This document shows, one piece after another, positions 1-7,700 of a stretch of 64,000 bases of DNA (position 1 is its first letter; every line of letters begins with the position of its first letter). Under the pieces are notes generated by a model. That model was not told the origin of the DNA and made no database searches. It saw only the letters and a list, made by a program, of their open reading frames with translations. Source of the stretch: Rhizobium sp. Leaf306 (GTDB taxonomy: Bacteria > Pseudomonadota > Alphaproteobacteria > Rhizobiales > Rhizobiaceae); NCBI RefSeq assembly GCF_001423425.1, contig NZ_LMNX01000001.1, forward strand, positions 1,581,853 to 1,645,852, read 5' to 3'. Position numbers and translations under genes: made by a program.

Positions 1-406
1 ATCCAACATCGCGTGTGGCAAGATGCGCCTCGATCTCTGCATGCCAGTCGAACGGGTGAAGCCTTACAGGCGGTCCCATTACCGAGACCTTCACAATGTG
101 AGCGACTCCGGCATCAACCGCCGCATCAATCAGCGCGATTTCGTTCTCTACCTGCCGCCCGTAAGTGCCGTGCACCACGAAAAGCCTGTCAGCTCCTTCG
201 ACAGCCTTTGACAGGGTGGATGGTTTTTCGAAGTCGACCACTGTCGGCGTGATCCCGGGAGGCAGCCGGTCAGTGGACGGATCGCGCGAAAGCGCTACGA
301 TTTCGACGTCGTCGGCTACGAGTTTCGAGAGTAGCGCAGAACCAATTCGCCCTGTAGCGCCCGCAACCGCGATGCGCAAGGCGCCATTAGAGAGTGAGTC
401 AGACAT
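1..406 (-). CDS. NmrA-like NAD(P)-binding oxidoreductase, partial at the window edge
   Basis: Reading the minus strand from the ATG at 406 gives a protein that runs off the window after about 135 residues. It begins with a short leader followed by the Rossmann nucleotide-binding motif VAGATGRIGSALL. A strand ending in VDF and a DRLFVVHG segment follow, then a region on protein-protein or ligand contact ending in the window edge. This order is typical of NmrA/NAD(P)H-binding atypical short-chain dehydrogenases, which act as redox sensors or quinone/aldehyde reductases. The substrate cannot be told. No regulator is visible in the 270 bases upstream. The call of family is firm; the function is not. 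Confidence 0.8.
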   Translation of the reverse strand, partial: MSDSLSNGALRIAVAGATGRIGSALLSKLVADDVEIVALSRDPSTDRLPPGITPTVVDFEKPSTLSKAVEGADRLFVVHGTYGRQVENEIALIDAAVDAGVAHIVKVSVMGPPVRLHPFDWHAEIEAHLATRDVG

Positions 407-677
407 AATGTACCTTCTTGATCATCTGGGGTGACGTCAAAATGCGGTTGCTCATTACGGAAAGTTTTAACCATCCGGCATAATCGTCTCAGTTCATATA
501 CTTGATTACCGAGCCGCAAGTTGATCGACGCTATTCTGACTAAGCTTTTGACGGCGTTGCGTACAAGGATGACCGTCCTTTCGCACGCGGCTAATTTATG
601 TGCCGCACCGCATTTTCGCTTGGTGACTCAAATGAGGAATTCAAAATCCGAACCCTCTACGAACCAGGCGTTTCCAC

Positions 678-863
678 CTAGTCGATACGGCCAGACGCGG
701 GCGGGTCACTCGCAGGGAACGACTCCATCAGGGCCTCATCAAGAAATTGGTCGGGAGTCGATCTCGGGAAAGACTGCTTCTCAAGGCGCAAGTCTGCGAA
801 CTCCGGTAACGTTTCTGCCCCGTCACGCAGTGGTTCGAAGGCGTTATCTGTCGTTTTGGTCAT
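678..863 (-). CDS. small conserved protein with FPASDP motif
   Basis: A 61-residue protein. I chose the ATG at 863 because GGAGA lies seven bases upstream; a longer reading frame to 929 has no such site. The C-terminal third carries DEALMESFPASDPPA, a motif I know from short uncharacterised alphaproteobacterial proteins. The rest is polar and acidic, with no membrane segment or signal peptide. It stands alone between the oxidoreductase on its left and the hydratase operon, which starts on the other strand. No function is known. A near copy of the motif ends the hydrolase at 25021-25905. Confidence 0.75.
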   Translation of the reverse strand: MTKTTDNAFEPLRDGAETLPEFADLRLEKQSFPRSTPDQFLDEALMESFPASDPPASGRID

Positions 864-1069
864 CGCTAGTTCTCCTATCGGGCGAGATATGGGCATGTGG
901 CTGGTCTTCGGTATTGGACGATCCAGCACTCCAATGGCAGCATCGCGGTGGCTCGTAGGGCAACGCAGTGAGTGACCCCAGCGACAGGAAGAAGCCGTCC
1001 GACACTACTTCGGGCACCGAATTCTACAATAATCGCAACAACCGCGGTTCTACCCTCCTGTGAGAATTG

Positions 1070-1426
1070 ATGGAGGGCTCGTTGTTAGCAAAACTCGAAA
1101 AAATAAGTGGCGTCGTTCCGGCTGAGGGTGAAGTCCCAGTCTTTGACGAGGGCGACATGGTAGTCATCGCAACCCGTTCGCCCATTGGGCACTACCGGAT
1201 GCCTACGTATCTCCGCGGCAAAATCGGAAAAGTCGAAGCCATCATGCCGCAAATGGCTATGGACAACGAGGAAGAGGGATATGGCCGCAACGCGGGGTCC
1301 AAGGGTCACTACTACCGAGTGGCAATCCCGATGACCGAGATTTGGTCGGACTACATCGGTTCTGCGAATGACGGCCTCCGAATTGAAATCTTCGAAAACT
1401 GGCTGGAGAAACCGTCCGATGTCTGA
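1070..1426 (+). CDS. thiocyanate hydrolase alpha-like subunit (C-terminal half of nitrile hydratase beta)
   Basis: This 118-residue protein matches only the C-terminal, SH3-like half of nitrile hydratase beta, which in thiocyanate hydrolase is a separate alpha subunit. Visible marks are F-x-x-GD-x-V near residue 25, RMPTYLRGKIGKVE, an acidic insert around EEEGYG, and the end EIFENWLEK. The insert resembles thiocyanate hydrolase more than ordinary nitrile hydratase as I recall these sequences. The subunit should pack against the metal-bearing chain encoded next, whose ATG overlaps this stop by eight bases. ATG 1070 is used; TTG at 1082 behind GGAGGG is an alternative. Substrate (thiocyanate or a nitrile) is inference. 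Confidence 0.82.
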   Translation: MEGSLLAKLEKISGVVPAEGEVPVFDEGDMVVIATRSPIGHYRMPTYLRGKIGKVEAIMPQMAMDNEEEGYGRNAGSKGHYYRVAIPMTEIWSDYIGSANDGLRIEIFENWLEKPSDV

Positions 1427-2075
1427 TCATCACCACCATGACCATGACCATGACCATGACCATGACCATACACCCATCACGGTCGATGAAATGCCAAGCT
1501 ATTTCGACCTCATGGAAACGGCGGTGCGTGAGCTTCTCGTCGAACGAAAGTTCTTCAGAGCCGACGAAATCCGGCGCCAGATCGAAGTGCTCGATTCCCG
1601 AACTCCGGCCCTGGGGGCGAAAGTCGTCGCGAGGGCTTGGACGGACCCGGCGTTCAAGTCGCGTCTTCTCGAGAACGGTCGCACGGGTTGCGAAGAGCTC
1701 GGCATAACCTTCTACGACGATACCCAGTTGATCGTCTTGGAAAACACGCCGGAAGTCCACAATCTGATCGTTTGTACTTTGTGCTCGTGCTACCCGCGCC
1801 CCGTCCTCGGTCTTCCTCCTGACTGGTACAAGCTCAAGCCCTACCGCGCCCGCGCAGTCTACGAGCCCCGGTCGGTCCTCGAAGAATTCGGGACCTCCAT
1901 ACCGGACGACGTCGAGATACGGGTAAGCGACTCCACCGCGATCATCCGCTACCTCGTGCTGCCGATGCGACCGGACGGGACCGAGCACCTCAACGAAACG
2001 CAACTAGCCGACCTGGTCACTCGTGATGCGATGATCGGGGTCATCCAGGTCGCATACAACAGAGAGGCAGTGTGA
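1419..2075 (+). CDS. cobalt-type nitrile hydratase alpha / thiocyanate hydrolase gamma subunit
   Basis: The catalytic chain, 218 residues. The metal claw VCTLCSCYPRPVLGLPPDWY is present; the T between the first two cysteines is the mark of cobalt rather than iron enzymes. After it come RYLVLPMRPDGTE and LVTRDAMIGV, standard for the family. Such chains hydrate nitriles to amides, or thiocyanate to carbonyl sulfide and ammonia. The start at 1419 has GGAGAA eight bases upstream and overlaps the previous gene. An unusual N terminus, MSDHHHH followed by alternating D and H, is encoded by a hexamer repeat and may bind metal. The next gene starts one base into this stop codon, so the three are translationally coupled. 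Confidence 0.92.
   Translation: MSDHHHHDHDHDHDHDHTPITVDEMPSYFDLMETAVRELLVERKFFRADEIRRQIEVLDSRTPALGAKVVARAWTDPAFKSRLLENGRTGCEELGITFYDDTQLIVLENTPEVHNLIVCTLCSCYPRPVLGLPPDWYKLKPYRARAVYEPRSVLEEFGTSIPDDVEIRVSDSTAIIRYLVLPMRPDGTEHLNETQLADLVTRDAMIGVIQVAYNREAV
1437..1466 (+). repeat. hexanucleotide tandem repeat in the hydratase N terminus
   Basis: Five perfect copies of CATGAC lie head to tail and continue the CACCAC codons before them. In frame they encode alternating His and Asp. Unit gain or loss would change the tract by two residues and keep the frame. Confidence 0.95.
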
Positions 2076-2419
2076 TGGGAACCGAGAATCTCGTGAGAAA
2101 ACTGCCTAACGACATCGGCGGGGACGAAGCAGGGAAAATCGAGCGCGTGGAACACGTGTTGCTCCCGTGGGAGAAGCGATGCCATGCGTTGGCCGATGTC
2201 CTCGACTTCCATAAGATCATCAATACGGAAGAGAAGCGGCGCGGCGTCGAATCTCTGGGCGCCGAGATGATCGGAGAGCTTTCGTATTATGAACGGTGGA
2301 TCGTCGCATTTGCCAACATACTTTTCCAGAAAGGCATTTTGACGCCGGGGGAACTGGCGATGAAGATGTCGGAGGTTGAAGGACGGTTCTCCGATGTTCC
2401 AAGCACGCACCATAACTAG
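2075..2419 (+). CDS. thiocyanate hydrolase beta-like subunit (N-terminal half of nitrile hydratase beta)
   Basis: A 114-residue helical protein corresponding to the N-terminal half of nitrile hydratase beta, a separate subunit in thiocyanate hydrolase. Diagnostic parts are NDIGGDEAG near the start, the W-E pair around residue 42, and ELSYYERWIVAFANILFQKG followed by LTPGELAMKM. ATG 2075 overlaps the preceding TGA by one base, with AGAGAGG seven bases upstream. In the Thiobacillus operon as I remember it, this half comes first; here it comes last. Stop at 2419 lies within the start of the channel gene, so the operon continues. Activity on thiocyanate is inferred, not seen. Confidence 0.82.
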   Translation: MGTENLVRKLPNDIGGDEAGKIERVEHVLLPWEKRCHALADVLDFHKIINTEEKRRGVESLGAEMIGELSYYERWIVAFANILFQKGILTPGELAMKMSEVEGRFSDVPSTHHN

Positions 2420-3140
2420 AACGGGTAGCAAGGGCACCGTTCCGAGCTTCTTCGAGCAAGATCCCAAGCTATCCGTTCTGCGCCGGGCATTTGTGGAAGC
2501 AGTTGGAACGGGGTTCCTGGTTGTTGCAGTAGTCGGGTCAGGTATCGCTGCATCAAGGCACGCTCCGGCCGAGCCGCTGGTGGCGTCCTTGCTGGTCGCT
2601 GTATCGATAGCAGGTTCGCTTGTCGGACTGATAGTTGCCTTGGGGAAGGTGTCCGGGGGGCATTTCAACCCACTGATCACCTTCGCCCAATGGCTGAATC
2701 AGGAACGTAGTACGGGCTGTACGGTGGCATACATCGTCGGACAGGTGGTTGGTGGCGCAGCGGGGTCGATCCTCGCAGCTGCGATGTTCAGCGTACCCGC
2801 TCGCACTGGTATAGATGCACTCCCATCTTTCGGGGGCTTCCTGAGTGAGGTCGTAGCGACGGCAGGGTTGATGACAGTCGTGCTGGGCTGCGCTCGCAGT
2901 ACCAAATGGGAGACCGGACCGTTTGCCGTCGGAGCTTGGTTGGTGGCTGCCATCATCGCCACCCCTTCCACTTCCTATGCGAACCCCGCGGTCACCCTGG
3001 CCGCGATCTACGCACCTGGCCTCGTCGGCCTTTCGCCCCTTACATCGGCGGCGTTCGTCCTAGCACAAATGGCCGGGATGTTTGTCGCCGTGGGTATCAA
3101 TAAGTTAGCTTTCGCCGGCGACGACGTAGTCACTGATTAG
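2394..3140 (+). CDS. MIP/aquaporin-family channel
   Basis: A 248-residue membrane protein with about six hydrophobic helices. The two half-pore motifs are GGHFNPL (a variant NPL in place of NPA) near residue 90 and SYANPAV near residue 200. The arrangement fits the major intrinsic protein family, which passes water, glycerol or small neutral solutes such as amides. ATG 2394 overlaps the preceding gene by 26 bases, pointing to a shared message. The likely job is to move a small uncharged substrate or product of the hydratase, but that rests on context only. Proteins of this family with one NPL box are not rare. Confidence 0.85.
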   Translation: MFQARTITRTGSKGTVPSFFEQDPKLSVLRRAFVEAVGTGFLVVAVVGSGIAASRHAPAEPLVASLLVAVSIAGSLVGLIVALGKVSGGHFNPLITFAQWLNQERSTGCTVAYIVGQVVGGAAGSILAAAMFSVPARTGIDALPSFGGFLSEVVATAGLMTVVLGCARSTKWETGPFAVGAWLVAAIIATPSTSYANPAVTLAAIYAPGLVGLSPLTSAAFVLAQMAGMFVAVGINKLAFAGDDVVTD

Positions 3141-3283
3141 GTGACGACGTCCTTGCTAACCGCCTCCCGCAAATAGCGCGTGACTGTCAGCATTTGCGGC
3201 TCGCGGGGGCAGGTCGCTTCCGCAAGCAGACGATCGCGATGCGATAAAATCCGAAGCAAGCCTCACCCTATTGGAGATAAGAA

Positions 3284-3961
3284 ATGCATATTGAACCCGG
3301 AATAGTAGACGGAGCCAAAATCGTACTCAGCTATGCGACCGCGGGCCTCTCCGGCCTTTTCGCTCTCAAGCTCGCATCGAGCGACATCAACGAACGCGGA
3401 GCGTTGTCATTCGCAGCACGGAGCGCCATTACGACCGCACTGGTCTTCTGTTTCTTCGAGGTCCTGCCGCACTATCCCGTCGGCGTCTCGGAGGTACACC
3501 TTATCCTCGGCTCGACCCTGTTCCTGTTGTTCGGGATGGCCCCGGCGGCGATTGGGCTCGCGGTCGGTTTGCTGGCCCAGGGACTGCTTTTCGCGCCATA
3601 CGACCTCCAGCAGTACGGGATGAACGTGACGACGCTTCTCGTTCCTCTCTTTGCGCTCCGGATAGTAGCCTCGCAAGCAATCGCGCCGGGTATGCGGTAC
3701 GTCGACCTCAAGTATCGGCAGGCGCTGACCCTCTCCGTAACCTACCAGGCTGGCATCGTTACGTGGGTCGCGTTCTGGGCTCTGTATGGCCACGGCATCG
3801 GCATCGATAACCTCGCGTCCATCGGCACCTTCGGTCTGTCGTACATGCTGGTGATTTCAATCGAACCGTTGGTGGACATCATGGTCCTCGCGATAGCAAA
3901 GTCGAATGCGACTATCGCGCGAAGCTCGGTGTTTGACCTGCGACTGCTCGGGCAAGCCTGA
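3284..3961 (+). CDS. cbiM: CbiM-type cobalt permease component
   Basis: The 225-residue product begins MHIEPGIVDGAKI, the hallmark N terminus of CbiM, where the first residues coordinate cobalt. It has about six membrane segments, including FEVLPHYPVGVSEVHLILGS and a long LFLLFGMAPAAIGLAVGLL stretch. CbiM is the substrate-binding membrane part of energy-coupling-factor cobalt transporters. No CbiN, CbiQ or CbiO is nearby, so it works alone or borrows an energising module. GGAGA lies before the ATG. Standing 143 bases behind the channel gene, it probably supplies cobalt to the CTLCSC hydratase. I saw no clear cobalamin riboswitch in the gap. Confidence 0.88.
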   Translation: MHIEPGIVDGAKIVLSYATAGLSGLFALKLASSDINERGALSFAARSAITTALVFCFFEVLPHYPVGVSEVHLILGSTLFLLFGMAPAAIGLAVGLLAQGLLFAPYDLQQYGMNVTTLLVPLFALRIVASQAIAPGMRYVDLKYRQALTLSVTYQAGIVTWVAFWALYGHGIGIDNLASIGTFGLSYMLVISIEPLVDIMVLAIAKSNATIARSSVFDLRLLGQA

Positions 3962-4037
3962 CCATAAACAGTCTAGCTTTTTGGTTTCCGACCGTTGCTC
4001 TGCACTTTTCACAACGGTGAGCGACATATCAAACCAA

Positions 4038-4071
4038 CAGTGAAGGGTGCGGCACCTCGCACCCTTCACTG
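4038..4071. terminator. 14-bp perfect hairpin downstream of the hydratase operon
   Basis: CAGTGAAGGGTGCG pairs perfectly with CGCACCCTTCACTG around a six-base loop, GCACCT. It lies 77 bases past the cobalt permease stop. No run of T follows, so a simple intrinsic terminator is doubtful; it may stabilise the 3' end of the message. Confidence 0.6.
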
Positions 4072-4253
4072 CAACGTTAGTCCGTCTCACTTCGGGCGGC
4101 GCTCTTCGATTGGACTTCTTCGGCCAAGCTCGGTTTTCTCGGCCGCCGCTTGGCTTAGGGTCAAGGCTGTCAGGTTCGATGAACGCGCGGACCAGGTTTC
4201 CCACGGCATCTATTCGCTCCGGCAAAAGGCTTCGCCGTCATGATGGTGGTCGC

Positions 4254-4490
4254 CTAAAGCACTTCCCCGACCACAAGCTCGATCGGAGTTCCATCCGGAG
4301 GCGTGACGAACAGATGCCGCCCGCTAAGCTCGCGGAAATCCATAGTCGAATAGGCTATGCCCCGAGGTCGAGTTTACCCTGAATCAAAGCACCATCGAGG
4401 CGAGACGCGATGTGGTCAATGCCTTCAGCGTTCCGGGGGGCGGGGGTGCCATCGGCTGGTCAGCGTCATGAACCCGAAATCCCGGAAATT
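4254..4490 (-). pseudogene. relic of a VOC (glyoxalase-fold) protein
   Basis: On the minus strand one frame gives EGIDHIASRLDGALIQ and stops; a shifted frame resumes with FRELSGRHLFVTPPDGTPIE and ends LVVGEVL at a stop. The DHIA strand and the RHLFVTPPDGTPIELV ending are typical of the last module of vicinal-oxygen-chelate proteins. The frameshift and the lack of a start indicate decay. It lies beside the SDR relic that follows. Confidence 0.6.
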
Positions 4491-4593
4491 CGACCGATGC
4501 ACGATATCCGACATTGAGGGCAAGAAGGTCCTCCAGCAAACCCCTTCGTTCCTTCGAGGTCGGCGGTCCGCGTCACGTGATCCAGTCATCGGA

Positions 4594-4772
4594 TCACTCG
4601 ATCACACCACCGTCATCGACCCGGACGTTTGACCACGTGACAAAAGGCGTAGTCATGAGGAAGATCACAGCGTTGGCGATATCGCCTGGTTGCCCGATGG
4701 TTTTGACCGGAAGGTTCGCTGCAACACGCGCGAACGTGGATTTGAAACTGTCATCTTCCCTAGCGCGTCCTT
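4594..4772 (-). pseudogene. 3' relic of a short-chain dehydrogenase
   Basis: The minus strand encodes ARVAANLPVKTIGQPGDIAN, then AVIFLMTTPFVTW and a VDDGGVIE ending at a stop. This is the last ~55 residues of an SDR: the GQP-DIA turn, the hydrophobic helix and the closing glycine-rich strand. The cofactor-binding and catalytic parts are missing. The stretch between here and the VOC relic holds nothing else I recognise. Confidence 0.7.
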
Positions 4773-4789
4773 GAAAAAACCTTCACGCG

Positions 4790-7700
4790 TCAAAGCTCGG
4801 GAGCCTCAAGTGGCAGAGTGAACTCGAAACGGCATCCCGGCGATCTGCCCTGGACGAGCCGCATCTGCCCTCCATGGCTTTCAACGATCGTGCGGCAGAT
4901 CGACAGGCCCATGCCCATTCCGTTCTCCCTAGTGGTCTCGAACGGACGGAAAATGTTCTCGACACGCTCCTCGGCGATACCCGGTCCGTTGTCGTTGACT
5001 CCGATCGTAATGAACTCCGCATCATGACGGGCATCGATCGTGAGCGTTCTATCGCGGTCGGTAGTCTCTGTCATCGCTTCGATGGCGTTCAGCATCAGGT
5101 TGACGAAGACCTGCTGAAGCTGAACGCGGTCGGCCGGGACCGGCGGGAGGTAGTCGGGCATGTCTAGTTTGAACGCGACCCTGGTTTTCTGGAGTTCCCC
5201 ACGGGTGAGGATGGTGACATCGGAGATCAGCTCCCTCATAGAGACCCGTTCCACGGTCGTCATCTCCTTGCGGAACATCTTCCGGATACGGGTAACGATA
5301 TCGCTCGCGCGACGTCCGTCGTCGACAACGTTTCTAAGGCTTACCATGGCTCGAGTGACGTCCGGTGTAGGCCTTGAAAGCCACCTTAGAGCCGCCCCGC
5401 CGCTCGCTACGATTCCGGTAAGTGGCTGATTGACTTCATGGGCGATGGAGGCTGCGAGCTCGCCCATGCTGGTCGCACGCGCGACGTGCTCGAGTTCAGC
5501 CTGCACCTCTCTCAGATGAACGGCGCTCTTTTGAAGCTCAGCCTCGACGCGCTTGCGTTCTGTGATGTCCATCGTCGTGCCGACATACTCGATGACGTCC
5601 CCCGTTTCGCTGAGGACCATCCGTCCCGTGCAAAGCAGCTGCTTGACTACTCCATTTGGAAGAGTGGCTTGGAATTCGAACTGCAGGTCCTGCTTGAGCA
5701 CGGCCGCGGCTCTCATCGAGCTTTCGAGGAAAGCCTGCTCTTCGGGCAGCATTCTCTCTAGCATGTCGCGTAACGTACCTCCGACTTCCGCGATCCGGTA
5801 TCCGAAAATGTTACCGTGTTCCTCGGACCACTGGAGCTTGTCGCTGTGGATATTCCAAGCCCAGCTTCCCGTATGGCTGATACGCTGCCCCTCCGCCAGC
5901 AGCGCCTCGCTCTTCATCAGGGCCTCTTCGGAGTTTTTCCGCTCCATGACGAAGCTGGCGAGCTGTGTGAAGCGGTCGATAGCTTGACGCTCCCGGTCCC
6001 CCATGGTCCTGCGTCTGTCGGAGTAGACGGCTATTGTGCCGAAAACGGAACCACGCGCCGACATGATAGGCGTGGACCAGCATGTTCTAATGTCGAATCT
6101 CCGGGCGATATGGCGGTCGTCGGACCAAAGGGGGTCCGTCTCGACGTCGTCCACCAGAACTGGCTCGCGTCTGAAAGCCGCGGTGCCGCAGGACCCCGTC
6201 TCCGGTCCAATGGGAATGCCACCGACCTCCTCGTTGAAGCCCTCCGGCAGCCTGTACCCTCCCGCGGGCCGCAGCGTCCCGCCGTCCTGGTCAAGGAGCA
6301 TGATAGAAACGAAGGCACCGTCGCTGAGGACGGTAAGCGTCTGGCAGAGCGAGTCCAGGATCTTTCCAAGAGGCTCTCCGGAGGCGATCATCTCGAAAGA
6401 TCGCTTCTCGCCGGCGAGAAGGATTTCTGCTCTCTTGAGATCGTCGATGTCGCTTTCTGACCCGTAGCACCTGACGATTCTGCCCGTCGAGTCGCAAAGC
6501 GGCTTCGCTCTTACGATGAACCAGCGATACTCCCCGTCATGCCGACGGAGGCGTGCTTCCAGACCACTCATTTCCCTTTTGGTGACAACCCTATACCACG
6601 TCGCAGCAGACTCAGCCCGGTCGTCCGGATGGAACACGTACTTCCAGCCGCCGTTGCTGGCTTCGCTCGGCGTCAGCCCCGTATACTCGTACCACTCCTT
6701 GTTGAACCATTCGTCTCCGCCGTTGGCGTCAGCGCTCCAGATCATGGCCGGCATAGTGTCGTTCGACATCCGGAACTCTTGCTCGCTCTCGGCCAGAAGC
6801 TCCTTCTCGTGCCTTAGCTCCGCAAAGGAGCGACCGTTTTCAAGAGCGATCGCGGCTTGCGGTGCAACGGCCTGTAGAATCGCGACGCACTCCAGATCAA
6901 AGTTCGGGCTTTCTGCCGCACGGCGGAGGAGAAGCACGCCAGTCAGCCGCGATCTCTTCACAAGAGGTAGATAGAGCGCAGTGGCCGTCTCGGGTGGCTT
7001 GCCGTCTTCCAACGCGGGTCGGACGTTCCCTGCTTGGTCGGCCCATATGACTTTGAGGGTGCGCGCCGCTTCCATCACGCTCTGGCAGGAGACGTCATTC
7101 AGACCGGGTGAGCGGTTCAAGTCGATCGCTGCACCATCGACGGTTTTCTTCGCCCGTGCGCCGACCCGGATCTCGCCATCGTGCAGATCGAGGAGAAGTG
7201 CTTCTTCAGCGCCCGAAATCTCAAGAGAGCTTTTAAGGATCGTTTCCGAGAGATGGCCGAGATCGACGGTGGCTGAAAGAGACTGCGACAACTCAAGTAC
7301 TGCAGAGACCCAGCTTCCTGACGGGTCGCACGCGCCCGCGAGCGCCTGTCCGGCGGACGGATCCGCATAGTACTCCGGGTAGGCTCCTTCTAGTTGCTCG
7401 ACTTTGCCCACAGCACCCCAGCGCACGTAGCAGTCACGCGCCTTCAAGAAATGGTCCTTCGCCGACTGAACCGCACCGCGTTTGCGGTAAAAGCGACCTG
7501 CGGTCTCGTAGGCGAGGGCCTCATCCGCCAGAAGACCGTACCTGGAAGCCAGCTCGATCGACTGTTCGTACAGGCGCTCGGCTTTCCTGAACTGCCCGTC
7601 GATGCGCGCCACCTCGGCCAGCCCAAGCAACTGCTTGCCATGGAATGTCTCCGGGCAAGTCGCCGCCCAGCGGGCGAGCCAGTCTACGTTGCCAACGATC

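Noticed and set aside
3141..3283. Possible cobalamin riboswitch before cbiM
   Set aside because: I looked for the conserved B12-box and did not see it; cobalt supply can be inferred from context only.
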